Origin: Alkalihalobacillus sp. YIM B00296
Lineage (GTDB): Bacteria; Bacillota; Bacilli; Bacillales; Fictibacillaceae
Assembly (NCBI RefSeq): GCF_020179385.1
Contig: NZ_JAIBLJ010000002.1
Coordinates: 339,944 to 403,943, forward strand
Length of the DNA: 64,000 nt
Direction of reading: 5' to 3'
This document shows positions 26,038 to 34,992 of the stretch, piece after piece (within the stretch, counting starts at the first letter, position 1; every line of letters begins with the position of its first letter). A program made the translations under genes and the position numbers. The notes under the pieces are model-generated. The model was not told the origin of the DNA and made no database searches. It saw only the letters and a list, made by a program, of their open reading frames with translations.

Positions 26038-26365
26038 TAACAGTAATGTCACCTCCTGTCATTTTTTGAATTTTCTTTCAATAATTTAACGATATCATAA
26101 TGGTGGGGGTTGTGGTATTGGGAAATATAGAGGTGAAAAGCTTGAATATTCACGAAGTTTAATACACGATTTTCCCAACATGAATACTTCATTTAAGAAA
26201 AGTAGGCGAGATCTTAAAATCAAAACTCTTTTGTTTTAAATTGTTGTTTTTCAAGAAATTTTCCTTTTCCGAAGGTCGTTCCATATGCCTCCCACTGTGG
26301 GGACTCACCTAGGTCCCTTTCCCTCAGGAGTGTCGAGAATGCGTTTATAAAAAATCCAAAATCAA

Positions 26366-26389
26366 AAAAAGCACCTTTCAGCGCTTTTT
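26366..26389 (-). terminator. Terminator of ThiF/MoeB-like gene
   Basis: On the minus strand AAAAAGCGC pairs with GTGCTTTTT (one G-U pair) across six bases and runs into T's. Confidence 0.65.
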
Positions 26390-26396
26390 GTTTTGA

Positions 26397-27428
26397 CTAT
26401 CCCATGATATATCGGTTGTATAATGTTTTCGCTTTGTTAATGTCTTTTGTACCATGGATCAAGACTCTGTTATCTTTAAAAACAACCATTCGGGTATTAT
26501 CAATTTCTACTTGCAGCAAGTAATCATTGCTTCGAATGTTTGGAGTTAATTGGGAAAGCTTCATTTTAAGGGTATCCATATCGATAGACATTCCCGGCAC
26601 CGGTCTTATTTGCACAGTATCTCTCCCACACAAAACTGCGGTTTTCGTACTCGACTGGTGATCGAGATATGGAAAGTCGGCTTCCGGGCCACAGCTGTCA
26701 CATTGTGGGTTTTTGAGATTATCAACTTTCAAAGAAGTATACTGGTTATTCCATAAATCAAAGTAGATAACCTGTTTTCGGAGCGCCTGGAAATCTTCCA
26801 CTAATATTTTGAAAGACTCTGCTATCTGATAAGCTGTTACCATCTGTACTGCCGGGGAAATGATGCCGACAGTGTCACAAGTTTCACTATTTGAAGGAAT
26901 CTTCCCTAGTAAGCAGGCCAAACATGGTGTATCTCCTGGTAAAATCGTATAGGCCAATCCATGACTTCCTGTACAGGCTCCGTATATCCATGGGATTTTC
27001 CACTTTTGGGCTGCGTCATTGATAAGCATGCGCGTTTCAAAATTATCAGTTGCATCTATGATCAGATCTACACCCTGTATTTGTTCCTCAATCGTCATCG
27101 TATTTGTCTCTTCTATTCCGGCATCAATCTTCACATCACGATTGAGATCAGAAAGCCTTGCTTTTGCTGCGACTGCTTTCGGTAGTTGATTTTCTGCATC
27201 CGTTTCTGTATATAATTGCTGTCTCTGAAGATTACTCCACTCGACATAATCCCGGTCAATGATGGTCAATTTGCCTATACCTGCACGGACCAACATTTCA
27301 GCACAGCTTGTCCCGAGGGCCCCGGCACCTATTAAAAGCACGTGTTTCCGTCTGATCATTCCCTGTCCTGTTGAACCGATTTTAGAAAATCTTATCTGTC
27401 TAGAATAACGTTCATGCATTCTATTCAT
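26397..27428 (-). CDS. ThiF/MoeB-family adenylyltransferase
   Basis: A 343-residue E1-like enzyme that adenylates the C-terminus of a small sulfur-carrier protein (ThiS or MoaD). The nucleotide-binding loop GAGALG is at residues 34-39, and the ERYSRQIRF start, the conserved DATDNFETR and two zinc CxxC pairs (CLAC, CDSC) are seen. A C-terminal domain of about 90 residues resembles the reduced rhodanese-like or ubiquitin-like tails of this family. It is a single gene and no ThiS or MoaD is adjacent, so thiamin versus molybdopterin cannot be decided. The start among ATG 27428 and 27419 is uncertain. Confidence 0.85.
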   Translation of the reverse strand: MNRMHERYSRQIRFSKIGSTGQGMIRRKHVLLIGAGALGTSCAEMLVRAGIGKLTIIDRDYVEWSNLQRQQLYTETDAENQLPKAVAAKARLSDLNRDVKIDAGIEETNTMTIEEQIQGVDLIIDATDNFETRMLINDAAQKWKIPWIYGACTGSHGLAYTILPGDTPCLACLLGKIPSNSETCDTVGIISPAVQMVTAYQIAESFKILVEDFQALRKQVIYFDLWNNQYTSLKVDNLKNPQCDSCGPEADFPYLDHQSSTKTAVLCGRDTVQIRPVPGMSIDMDTLKMKLSQLTPNIRSNDYLLQVEIDNTRMVVFKDNRVLIHGTKDINKAKTLYNRYIMG

Positions 27429-27572
27429 CTGCCTTTTGTAGAATCTGATTTACATCCCATCTTACCATACAATATCAGGAGACAAACGACCACAAAGGTT
27501 ACATGCACGCATAAAACGGTGAAAATGATCAAAACTAGAAAAAGTTACCTGAAAGGAGTGTGGAATGACAAC

Positions 27573-27752
27573 ATGAATGCAGGCAGAGCAAAACAAATCT
27601 TAGAATCACCGAATAAAATCACCGTCCATTATCGCGGTAATCCGGTCTGGATCCAACAAGTCGATGAAGCAGGCAATACAGCTCGGGTATATACAAGAGA
27701 TAATCCAGACGATGAAATGACAGTGAACGTAGCTAACTTAGAGGAAATGTAG
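27573..27752 (+). CDS. sspH: Small acid-soluble spore protein, H type
   Basis: A 59-residue protein starting MNAGRAKQILESPNKITVHY and continuing with GNPVWIQQVDE and TARVYTRDNP, matching the SspH family (MNxxRAKEI..., VxIQxVDE...TARIY). These minor SASPs are made in the forespore and found in the spore core. The ATG at 27573 matches the family N-terminus; the GGAG upstream is 14 bases away, longer than ideal. It is strong evidence for a spore former. Confidence 0.92.
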   Translation: MNAGRAKQILESPNKITVHYRGNPVWIQQVDEAGNTARVYTRDNPDDEMTVNVANLEEM

Positions 27753-27755
27753 AAG

Positions 27756-27815
27756 ACAAGAAAAGCGCAAACGCCCTGATCAGCCACGAAGGCCACAGGA
27801 GGACTGAAGTGATCC
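27756..27815. repeat. Dispersed repeat, internally deleted copy C
   Basis: The left end (AAGAAAAGCGCAAACGCCCTG) is intact; the middle is deleted and joined to the GGAGGACTGAAGTGATCC part. It lies straight after sspH. Confidence 0.75.
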
Positions 27816-27937
27816 TTCTTATTTGTAATTAATAGACCGATCCAGACACAGAATGATTTCAATGTCCCGGATCGGTTTTTCCATATGAATGGTTGCCTTT
27901 GTTGCGATAATTTCCAATCTTGTCGTAATTACAAAAT

Positions 27938-28600
27938 TCACAACAGCCCCTTTCCTCCATCACCTGAAAGGTTGTGGCGATTCGCGTAAATAGCTGCCAG
28001 TGTACGGTCAGAGACATCAAGTTTACTGAGGACGTTGCTGACGTGGGTTTTGACCGTCTTGATTCCGATAAATAACGCATCCCCGATTTCTTGATTGGTT
28101 TTCCCTTCCCCAATCAGCGATAGCACTTCAAGCTCTCTTTTCGTCAACTCATGGTGAGGGAGAGATTCCTTTGATCGGAACCTATTCATCATTTTCTGAG
28201 CGACCTTGGATTCAATCACTGATTCACCAGCATAAGCTTTTTTGATCGTCTCGGTAATTTCATCTGCTGAAGCGGTTTTCAAAACGTAACTGAATGCACC
28301 TGCTTCAATAGCCGGAAAGACCTGTTCGTCATCATAAAAACTTGTAAGAATGATAATTTTGCAATCCGGATGAAGTTTAATGACTTCCTTTGTCGCTTCA
28401 ATCCCGTTTCCATTCTCCATGATCAGGTCCATCAGGACGATATCTGGCTCCAGATCTTTCAGCTTTTTAACCGCTTCACTTCCACTTGATGCTTCACCGA
28501 TGATTTCAAATGATGGATCCGTCAACAAATAAGAAATCAACCCTCTTCTTACCATTTCGTGATCATCTACTAAAAAAAGTTTAATTTGACTGTCCAACAT
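27938..28600 (-). CDS. liaR: LiaR-type response regulator
   Basis: A 220-residue NarL/LuxR-family regulator. The receiver domain has acidic residues 12-13 (VDDHE), phosphoacceptor Asp58 (VLMDL), Thr/Ser in ILTSF and Lys in YVLKT; the C-terminal HTH begins at LTKRELEVLSLIGEGKTNQEI. It is encoded last in a liaF-liaS-liaR operon and would respond to cell-envelope stress. The ATG at 28600 has AAAGGGG upstream and overlaps liaS by 20 bases. Confidence 0.92.
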   Translation of the reverse strand: MLDSQIKLFLVDDHEMVRRGLISYLLTDPSFEIIGEASSGSEAVKKLKDLEPDIVLMDLIMENGNGIEATKEVIKLHPDCKIIILTSFYDDEQVFPAIEAGAFSYVLKTASADEITETIKKAYAGESVIESKVAQKMMNRFRSKESLPHHELTKRELEVLSLIGEGKTNQEIGDALFIGIKTVKTHVSNVLSKLDVSDRTLAAIYANRHNLSGDGGKGLL

Positions 28601-29642
28601 GTTCATCCCCTTTACCAATTGGGACCCTAACGTCAATAGCAGTCCCTTGCCCTTTAGCAGTTGTAATCGAAAAAGTTCCGCCGATTTCATCACAGCGCTC
28701 CTGCATCGTTTTCACTCCGTAAGAAGTCTTTTTCTTTTGGTTCAAATCGAAACCAACCCCGTTATCACGTAAATGTATACGGATATGTTTCTGATTGCTA
28801 TCTAGTTTGACTGTGATTTTACTTGCTTGAGAGTGTCGGAGCGCATTCGCAAGACCTTCTTGCATCAACCTGAAAAGATGGTCTTCAATTCCGCGTGATA
28901 CATCAGGGATCTCATCGATTTCCGAATGGATTTCAATCCCTGATTTTTGTTGAAGCTCATTCACAAGTTCCCGGATTCCACTATGTAATTTTTCGCCTGA
29001 CAGGTCGATCGGCCGTAAATGAAGAAGCAGCGCCCTCATTTCTCCCTGGGCTTTGTTGGCCATTTCAACCACTTGTTCCAACTGACTTTTTGCCCGACCC
29101 GGGTGGCTTTCAAATAACTTCAATGCTGCTGATGACATCATATTCAAAGCGAACAACTGCTGACTGACAGCATCATGCAGATCCCGTGCCAGACGTTGTC
29201 GCTCTTCAATCGTTGCAGCTGTGTGGGCTTTTTCAGCATACTCCGCCTTTTCATTAGCGAGCTTTTGTAAGGATTGGACTTGTTTTTTGATCTTTTCAGA
29301 AAGCTGATTGATTTCTGCAGAAATGATCCCTACCTCATCATCCTCTCCATCACTGATCCGATAATCATAATTTCCGCGGGATAGTTTAGTAATTCCTACT
29401 GAAATCTCATTCAAACGATTGATCAAGGTTTGCCCTTTTCGTAAACTGAAGTAGATCCCCAACATGAAAGAAAGGACAAATACAGTAATAGAGACCAAGA
29501 AGCTGATCACGATCCGATCAGCCGCCGGGTAAAGAATATAGAGGATCTGAAAAAGGATGAAGATTAAGACAGTCGTATAGACCGAGTTTAATAGATGTGT
29601 TCGATAAAACAGTCTCCTGATTCCATTCTGGTTCTGGCTCAT
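28581..29642 (-). CDS. liaS: LiaS-type sensor histidine kinase
   Basis: A 353-residue NarX-type kinase with two membrane helices (about residues 20-40 and 44-65) and a very short external loop, then HAMP (about 66-118), coiled coil, HisKA_3 with His156 (LARDLHDAVSQQ) and an ATPase domain ending in DNGVGF...GVKTMQERC. Such intramembrane-sensing kinases detect envelope damage and are held off by LiaF. It lies 13 bases after liaF. Confidence 0.93.
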   Translation of the reverse strand: MSQNQNGIRRLFYRTHLLNSVYTTVLIFILFQILYILYPAADRIVISFLVSITVFVLSFMLGIYFSLRKGQTLINRLNEISVGITKLSRGNYDYRISDGEDDEVGIISAEINQLSEKIKKQVQSLQKLANEKAEYAEKAHTAATIEERQRLARDLHDAVSQQLFALNMMSSAALKLFESHPGRAKSQLEQVVEMANKAQGEMRALLLHLRPIDLSGEKLHSGIRELVNELQQKSGIEIHSEIDEIPDVSRGIEDHLFRLMQEGLANALRHSQASKITVKLDSNQKHIRIHLRDNGVGFDLNQKKKTSYGVKTMQERCDEIGGTFSITTAKGQGTAIDVRVPIGKGDEHVGQSN

Positions 29643-29655
29643 AACGATCGTCTCC

Positions 29656-30396
29656 CTAGACCCGGTTAATTTTTAAATCCAACACTTGGAACCTGAAGTC
29701 GAAAGTCAGCTTTCTCGTTGCCTCGTCATAACCTTCTGTCTTATACTTCGCTTCCTTCATCAAACCGTCCTTTTTATAGTTACCAATCTTAATATCCCCA
29801 ACCTTCGTGTTAGACGTTACAGAAAACTCGACATCCTCAGGAATCAAGATCTTTATATCACCAACCCAGCCCGATAGTTGAATGATCGTTTCTTTATCAG
29901 GTATGAAGGCCCTGGTATAATCAAAATCAAAATCAGCGACACCATTCCATTCATCCAAATCTTCAACATGCCAATTATCATGCTTCATGGAGACATCGGT
30001 GACGAAATTACTCATCGAATGTTTTTTTTTCCTTTTTATCGTTGTTCCCTGCCCTCTTCCCCAAAGCATCCGGATTCCGATATAGACCAACAATAAAGGC
30101 CATAAATTGATAATCTGTTCAAACTGGAATTCCATGAATCCCAACCGATCACTGACAAGCAATCCACCAATAACAGATAGGAACAAGCCCATAAACCAAC
30201 TGCCCCGACGTCCTCTTGTGAAAGTTGCCTCCAATAACCATTTTAATCCTAACAATAAGATGACAAATGGATATAAAAAGAAAAATGCTTCATTTACATT
30301 CATTGAAACGATTCCTAAATTGACAAGCAGCAACATGACCCCTATCAACACGAAGATCACTGCTACTACAAATTGGCCTCCAGACCTCAACTTCAT
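29656..30396 (-). CDS. liaF: LiaF-type inhibitor membrane protein
   Basis: A 246-residue protein with four membrane helices in the first 120 residues and a soluble C-terminal beta domain (VGDIKILIPEDVEFSVTSNTKVGDIKI). In B. subtilis LiaF represses the LiaS kinase. ATG at 30396 (MKLRSGGQFV) is chosen, with AAAGGTG nine bases upstream and a length close to the B. subtilis protein; an in-frame ATG at 30549 would add 51 unusual residues. No liaIH genes are adjacent. Confidence 0.9.
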   Translation of the reverse strand: MKLRSGGQFVVAVIFVLIGVMLLLVNLGIVSMNVNEAFFFLYPFVILLLGLKWLLEATFTRGRRGSWFMGLFLSVIGGLLVSDRLGFMEFQFEQIINLWPLLLVYIGIRMLWGRGQGTTIKRKKKHSMSNFVTDVSMKHDNWHVEDLDEWNGVADFDFDYTRAFIPDKETIIQLSGWVGDIKILIPEDVEFSVTSNTKVGDIKIGNYKKDGLMKEAKYKTEGYDEATRKLTFDFRFQVLDLKINRV

Positions 30397-30568
30397 CTGA
30401 CCACACACCTTTGGCTTTATCTTTTTATGAAAGGTCACCTCTAAAAAATTAGACATGTGCAGGATTTCCCCTTCTTTTTCTACTGTTAATACTAGAATAC
30501 CGCGTATCCAAGAAAGCTGGAACAATCCTGGGAATGTATTGTTCTCCAACTCAAGACGGAGATTTCAA

Positions 30569-30683
30569 TAAGAAAGCGCAAACACCCTGATCACCACGAA
30601 GGTCACTGGAAGTCCGACGAGGAGGCTGTCGCCGTCGCAGGAGGACTGAAGTGATCCAAGTGGTTGGGTGTTGGAGCTAGACA
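30569..30683. repeat. Dispersed repeat, short form, copy D
   Basis: Full-length short form upstream of liaF, with substitutions (ACACCCTGA; GGGTGTTGG) that keep the two ends complementary. Confidence 0.88.
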
Positions 30684-30773
30684 TTCCTTCATCGAAACAA
30701 AATTTTTACACTTAAAAAGGATGGCCTTAAAAGTACCATCCTCATGTACAATCGATATTCATAATACGATGAA

Positions 30774-31136
30774 TCAAGCCAGAAGAACAATCCAAAAAAC
30801 AACGAATCCTAAGTTCAATACGAACCATGACCAGTACCATACTCTTGAGTAAGTGTTCCGGTCTTTATTGACATGCAAAAACATACCAGGTATTACAATC
30901 CAAATAACAAAAAGAAAAATACCTAATAGAAACTGAACAATCGATGTAAAATTGAATTGATCAAAAGCCACAATCAATAAGTATGTTGGGACAAATTGTA
31001 TGAACGGTACAAAAACGCTCCAGATCCATGCTCTTACCCGGTATATCTCAAAATACGTCCGATTTTCTTCCAAATATTTCTGTGTGTCACTACGGATGCC
31101 ACTTAACGAAGCAGGTATTTTACTTGATAACTCCAA
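30774..31136 (-). CDS. Hypothetical membrane protein, 120 aa
   Basis: Residues 1-30 are soluble, followed by three strongly hydrophobic, Trp- and Phe-rich segments (about 35-58, 66-85, 97-118). A charged loop, HVNKDRNTYSR, lies between the last two. No family is recognised. It is a single gene between repeat copy D and the YdjO-like gene, divergent from the latter. Confidence 0.65.
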   Translation of the reverse strand: MELSSKIPASLSGIRSDTQKYLEENRTYFEIYRVRAWIWSVFVPFIQFVPTYLLIVAFDQFNFTSIVQFLLGIFLFVIWIVIPGMFLHVNKDRNTYSRVWYWSWFVLNLGFVVFWIVLLA

Positions 31137-31277
31137 TGGATTCGCCCCCTACACATGATATTTATGTATGGTAAAGACTAACTCATGACCATTTTCACAT
31201 AATTCCAGAACATAGAAACTATATTATTAGGCAAAATTGGGTATAATAGAGATACTAAGATAAAGAGGGTGGAAGCA

Positions 31278-31463
31278 ATGGCATTTTTCTCAAAGAATCA
31301 ACAAGAACCAATTCCCGAGGTTGAAACGAAAGTTTGGAGTTGCACGAGCCAGAACTGTTCTGGATGGATGAGAGATGGGTTGACGTTTGATTCTGAACCA
31401 GCTTGTCCACTCTGTAATGCACCTATGAAACCAGAAGTCCGAGTATTACCGGAGCTATCATAA
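31278..31463 (+). CDS. YdjO-like cold-inducible small zinc-ribbon protein
   Basis: A 61-residue protein with two Cys pairs, CTSQNC and CPLC, in the arrangement KVWSCTSQNCSGWMRDGLTF of the YdjO family. They probably bind zinc. The family is annotated as cold-inducible in Bacillus; the molecular role is unknown. ATG at 31278 has GAGGGTGG five bases upstream; the GTG at 31269 is in frame but less likely. A terminator follows. Confidence 0.82.
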   Translation: MAFFSKNQQEPIPEVETKVWSCTSQNCSGWMRDGLTFDSEPACPLCNAPMKPEVRVLPELS

Positions 31464-31473
31464 TATTGTTTTC

Positions 31474-31515
31474 AGGAAGGACGAGATTCCCTAAATGGAT
31501 CCGCCTTCCTTTATT
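31474..31515 (+). terminator. Terminator of ydjO-like gene
   Basis: AGGAAGG pairs with CCTTCCT around a 23-base interior and is followed by a T-rich tract. Confidence 0.65.
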
Positions 31516-31580
31516 TTTTGGCTTTTATATACTTCAGTATTGAGTGATTGTTGTAAAATTCTCTCCCCTATCGACGGCTG

Positions 31581-31750
31581 GAGAAAAGCAGAAGTGACCC
31601 CTTAGTCGCGTAGGTTACTGGAAGTCCGACGAGGAGGCTCGAACTAAACAAAGTTCGGTTCTGCGTGGGTAACACTTCGACCTAAATCAATGTGTCGCCG
31701 CCGCAGGAGGGCTGAAGTGGACCGGATGGTTGGACGATGGAGCTGGACAT
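31581..31750. repeat. Dispersed repeat, long form, copy E (diverged)
   Basis: Carries the 56-base insert (CGAACTAAACAAAGTTCG, TTCTGCGTGGG, TTCGACCTAAATCAATGTG) in the middle. The outer ends have diverged together (GAGAAAAGCAGAAGTGACC / GGACGATGGAGCTGGAC). It lies upstream of the HU gene. Confidence 0.8.
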
Positions 31751-31952
31751 CACTTTTCTGCATCCAAACTGCCAGGCTCGCTTCGACTATCGCCTAAAGA
31801 AAATTGCCATAGAAAGAGCACAGGGTTTAACTCCCTATTTTTTAAAGCGGCGATAAAAAGAATTTTAAAAAAATGGATGTATATATAATTCAAAACCGGT
31901 AAGAATGGTAGATACATAAGGTTCCATCGAATAATATCAAGGAGGAATAAAC

Positions 31953-32228
31953 GTGAACAAACGTGATTTAATCCAACAAGTTGCTGAACAAACCGGTTTA
32001 TCAAAAAAACACTCGACAACAGCTGTCAATGCAGTTATTGATGCAATTACTCAAAGACTTACGAATGGTGAAAATGTACAATTGATCGGGTTTGGTAGTT
32101 TTGAAGTTCGCGAACGCCAAGCAAGAAAAGGACGCAATCCTCAGACTGGTCAAGTCATTCAAATTCCAGCTACTCGTACACCTGCCTTCAAGCCGGGTAA
32201 ACAGCTGAAAGAAGCAGTAAGAGCATAG
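31953..32228 (+). CDS. HU-family DNA-binding protein
   Basis: A 91-residue HU protein. The dimerisation helices are [19 protein letters not shown], and the beta-arm contains the signature [21 protein letters not shown], followed by [10 protein letters not shown]. It bends and compacts DNA as a dimer. The start is GTG at 31953 with GGAGG eight bases upstream. It is monocistronic, with a terminator. Whether it is the main HBsu or a second copy cannot be told. Confidence 0.94.
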   Translation: MNKRDLIQQVAEQTGLSKKHSTTAVNAVIDAITQRLTNGENVQLIGFGSFEVRERQARKGRNPQTGQVIQIPATRTPAFKPGKQLKEAVRA

Positions 32229-32249
32229 TTTAAAGTCTATAAGAAACCT

Positions 32250-32284
32250 AAAGGGACTACCAATCGGCAAGTCCCTTTTCTCTT
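32250..32284 (+). terminator. Terminator of HU gene
   Basis: AAGGGACT (32251-32258) pairs with AGTCCCTT (32270-32277), followed by TTCTCTTTTC. Confidence 0.8.
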
Positions 32285-32291
32285 TTCTTTA

Positions 32292-33089
32292 TCACATAAC
32301 ACTTCCGCCAGAAATTTTCACTGACTCCCCAATAATATTCGGCGCAGCATCAGTGAGCAAGTACGCAATCGTATTAGCCACTTCTTCTGGTTGAGTCAAT
32401 TTCCCTGAAGGATATTCTTTTTTGATCGCCTTCAATTGTTCCTCGAATGAAATCCCGTTTCGTTCTGCCCTTTTTTCTATAGCTTTAATTCCCATCGGTG
32501 TATTCACATACCCCGGGCAAACCGCATTGACTCTGACTCCATTTTCAATGGCTTCAAGTGCAAAGGAATGGGTAAACCCAATCAGGGCAAACTTAGACCC
32601 AGAATATGCTGTATTCCCATACGTTCCTCTCAACCCTGATAAAGAGGATACATTGACGATGACCCCTCGTTGCTGTTTTTTCATACATTGATAGACCAGT
32701 TTTGTCAACATTACCGCGGAGGTATAATTCAGATCCATGATGAATTCAAGCTCTTCTTTTGATGTATCATCAATGATCCCACTCCCACTGATTCCAGCAC
32801 AATTCACTAATCCATAAATAGGTCCAAGCTTGTCAATTGCTTTTTTAACTAGGTTGATTTGTTCTTCCTCACCCGTCAAATCGGCTATATGTACATATAC
32901 GTTATCGGTAGGGGTATATTCGGCTATTTCTTGCTTCAGCAAGTTCAATTTTTTTTCGTCTCTTGCTGTGATTGTCACTTTCCCACCCATTTTGACCACT
33001 GCTTTAGCCGTATTACTTCCGATACCTCCGCTTGCACCAGTTACGATGACATGCCGGTTTTCAAGTGCATCAAAGGAAAAAACGTTCAT
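32292..33089 (-). CDS. SDR-family oxidoreductase
   Basis: A 265-residue short-chain dehydrogenase with TGASGGIG (residues 18-25), NCAG (about 98-101), catalytic Ser in VNVSSLSG and YSGSK. The C-terminal GxSVKISGGSVM is typical of classical FabG-like SDRs. The ATG at 33089 follows AAGGAG by eight bases. It is a single gene; the substrate is unknown. Confidence 0.85.
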   Translation of the reverse strand: MNVFSFDALENRHVIVTGASGGIGSNTAKAVVKMGGKVTITARDEKKLNLLKQEIAEYTPTDNVYVHIADLTGEEEQINLVKKAIDKLGPIYGLVNCAGISGSGIIDDTSKEELEFIMDLNYTSAVMLTKLVYQCMKKQQRGVIVNVSSLSGLRGTYGNTAYSGSKFALIGFTHSFALEAIENGVRVNAVCPGYVNTPMGIKAIEKRAERNGISFEEQLKAIKKEYPSGKLTQPEEVANTIAYLLTDAAPNIIGESVKISGGSVM

Positions 33090-33359
33090 CGCGGCCGCTC
33101 CTTTACCTTTTAAGAACTAGGAAAATATGATTTCTTTATTTTAAAGTCGGATGGACTCAATTGAAAAAAGATAGACACCTCTTTTCAATAAGACTTGAGG
33201 TTCATAGTTGATTTGACAACGCCGTTATTTATATCAATTTACCCTTAGTTCCATTCATGTAAACTAATGTTTATTCCATTTTATCAAAAATGTTCATACT
33301 TTATCGAACATAGTTGACATTTCAATAAGACATCATACGAATTGAAGGCTTTTTTAAAC

Positions 33360-33476
33360 AAAAAAAGGGTACAAGCTACTTGGGCTTGCACCAAAAAGGT
33401 ATGGGCGGTGTCAGAGTTTTAAGGGGATTGTCTACTTTAGTATAACACGGCACTAAAGGGTTTGTTATTGGGAAAA
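33360..33476 (-). ncRNA. Candidate C-rich small RNA, copy 1
   Basis: On the minus strand a TATACT -10 (33444-33439) is followed by a segment of about 70 bases containing AATCCCCTTAA and ACACCGCCCATACC, then a terminator: GGTGCAAGC pairs with GCTTGTACC (one G-U pair) and runs into seven T. The block TTTTCCCAATAAC (33476-33464) lies 19 bases before the -10. The same promoter block, body and terminator recur at 34993-35112. The stem pairs better on the minus strand (G-U) than on the plus (A-C), supporting this direction. C-rich unpaired tracts are typical of RNAs that cover ribosome sites. No start codon or frame of useful length is seen. Confidence 0.6.
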
Positions 33477-33603
33477 CAACCGAAAATCAACCGAAAAAAA
33501 CGTGGTTATCCATCAAAGATTTTCCCAACTTTTCCTACCCACATAAAAGCGATGCAACCATTTCCCTTTATAATCATTTCGTATTACTTACGGACATTCG
33601 ATA

Positions 33604-34860
33604 TTAACTTGCCGCCCTCTCTTTATTTTTCTGTCTCAGTTTTTTAATATCGGCTCGGATAAGGATGGATACGACCAGCGCCACTAAAAAAGCTGTTGCA
33701 AAAATATAAAGAGTCAGTGTATAACTTTGGGTAGTCTCACGTAACCATGAAACGAGAATCGGTCCCACAAGACCAGCTGCAGCCCAGGCAGTCAAGATAT
33801 AACCGTGGATGGCTCCAAGTTGTTTCGTACCAAACAAGTCTCCGATATAAGCTGGTATGGAAGCGAAACCTCCACCATAACAGGATAAAATGACAAAAAT
33901 GGAAAATTGGAATAACAGGGAGGCTGTAGTAATTGGTAACAGGATGAACAGTACGATCTGGATAGCAAAAAAAGCAGTATATACATTCGGTCTTCCAATG
34001 TAATCCGATAATGATGCCCAGCCAATACGCCCTAATCCGTTGAACAGTCCCATGATTCCGACCATCGTCGCTGCTGCTGCTGCACTTAAACCAGCTATTT
34101 CTTGGGCCATTGGGGAAGCGACTGAAATAATGGCGATCCCGCAAGTGACATTGAGGAACAACATCAACCATAAGTACCAGAAACGTCTGGTTTTCGAAGC
34201 TTCATTAGCTGTAAGCTGTGAGAGATCCTGCGGTTTATGCTTTCTTTTTTCCGTTTTCTCATCATAACCTTTTGGTTTCCACCCTTCAGGTGGTGGTGCC
34301 AGGTAAGAGGATGAGAGGAGCATGATTGCCAAATATACAATCCCTAAAATATAGAACGTCCCAGCAATGCCGACCAGATTAATCAGTGAATTGATCACAG
34401 GGCTGGCAATTAAAGAGGCAAAACCAAAGCCCATGATCGCAAGGCCGGTCGCAAGTCCTCTCCGGTCAGGAAACCACTTTACCAGTGTAGATACCGGGGC
34501 GATATATCCTATTCCTAACCCGATTCCGCCAAACACGCCGTATGCAACATATAATAAGGTCAGAGATTCTGCACTGATTGCCAAACCGGAACCTAAAAGA
34601 CCGACCCCAAAAAATGATGCTGATATGATTCCTGATTTCCTTGGCCCATGCTTTTCAACAAAATGGCCCATGAAAGCAGCTGCAAGGCCTAAAAAAAGAA
34701 TGGCGATACTGAATGTCCAAGAGACTCTGCTTAAACTCCAGCCGTATTCGTTCATCAATGGTTTTGTGAAAACACTCCAAGAGTATACCGAACCAATTGA
34801 TAAATGAATCCCGACCCCACAACCGGCAATCAACCAACGATTTTTCACCTTATCCGACAC
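33604..34860 (-). CDS. OFA-family MFS transporter (oxalate/formate antiporter-like)
   Basis: A 418-residue, 12-helix major facilitator. OFA-type features include the opening GVGIHLSIGSVYSWSVFTKP and the repeated glycine-rich helices (GGIGLGIGYIAPVSTLVKWF). The best-known member exchanges oxalate for formate; others carry different monocarboxylates. GTG at 34860 is chosen, with GAGGAG seven bases upstream. A perfect cre site lies 90 bases upstream, and copies of the candidate small RNA flank the gene. fdhD, divergent, is next. Confidence 0.83.
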   Translation of the reverse strand: MSDKVKNRWLIAGCGVGIHLSIGSVYSWSVFTKPLMNEYGWSLSRVSWTFSIAILFLGLAAAFMGHFVEKHGPRKSGIISASFFGVGLLGSGLAISAESLTLLYVAYGVFGGIGLGIGYIAPVSTLVKWFPDRRGLATGLAIMGFGFASLIASPVINSLINLVGIAGTFYILGIVYLAIMLLSSSYLAPPPEGWKPKGYDEKTEKRKHKPQDLSQLTANEASKTRRFWYLWLMLFLNVTCGIAIISVASPMAQEIAGLSAAAAATMVGIMGLFNGLGRIGWASLSDYIGRPNVYTAFFAIQIVLFILLPITTASLLFQFSIFVILSCYGGGFASIPAYIGDLFGTKQLGAIHGYILTAWAAAGLVGPILVSWLRETTQSYTLTLYIFATAFLVALVVSILIRADIKKLRQKNKERAAS

Positions 34861-34950
34861 ATTATCTCTCCTCACGTTTATTATTTGAGAAGCGAGTTCT
34901 TGGTGTCCTTGCTTGTTTCTAACCTAAAGATAATTTTTTGAAATAATATC

Positions 34951-34966
34951 ATGAAAGCGCATTCAT
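34951..34966. promoter_or_regulatory. cre site (CcpA operator)
   Basis: ATGAAAGCGCATTCAT fits every position of the consensus WTGNNARCGNWWWCAW. It lies 85-106 bases before the OFA transporter start and beyond the terminator of small-RNA copy 2, so carbon-catabolite control of the transporter is likely. Confidence 0.75.
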
Positions 34967-34992
34967 AAACAAATCATACGATTGATCTATGA

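Noticed and set aside
31581-31750. LexA box in CGAACTAAACAAAGTTCG
   Set aside because: The gap between CGAAC and GTTCG is eight bases, not four, and the motif is part of a repeat insert found in three copies.
33737-34171. 144-codon minus-strand frame within the OFA transporter gene
   Set aside because: Off-frame shadow of a membrane protein gene with a complete family match.
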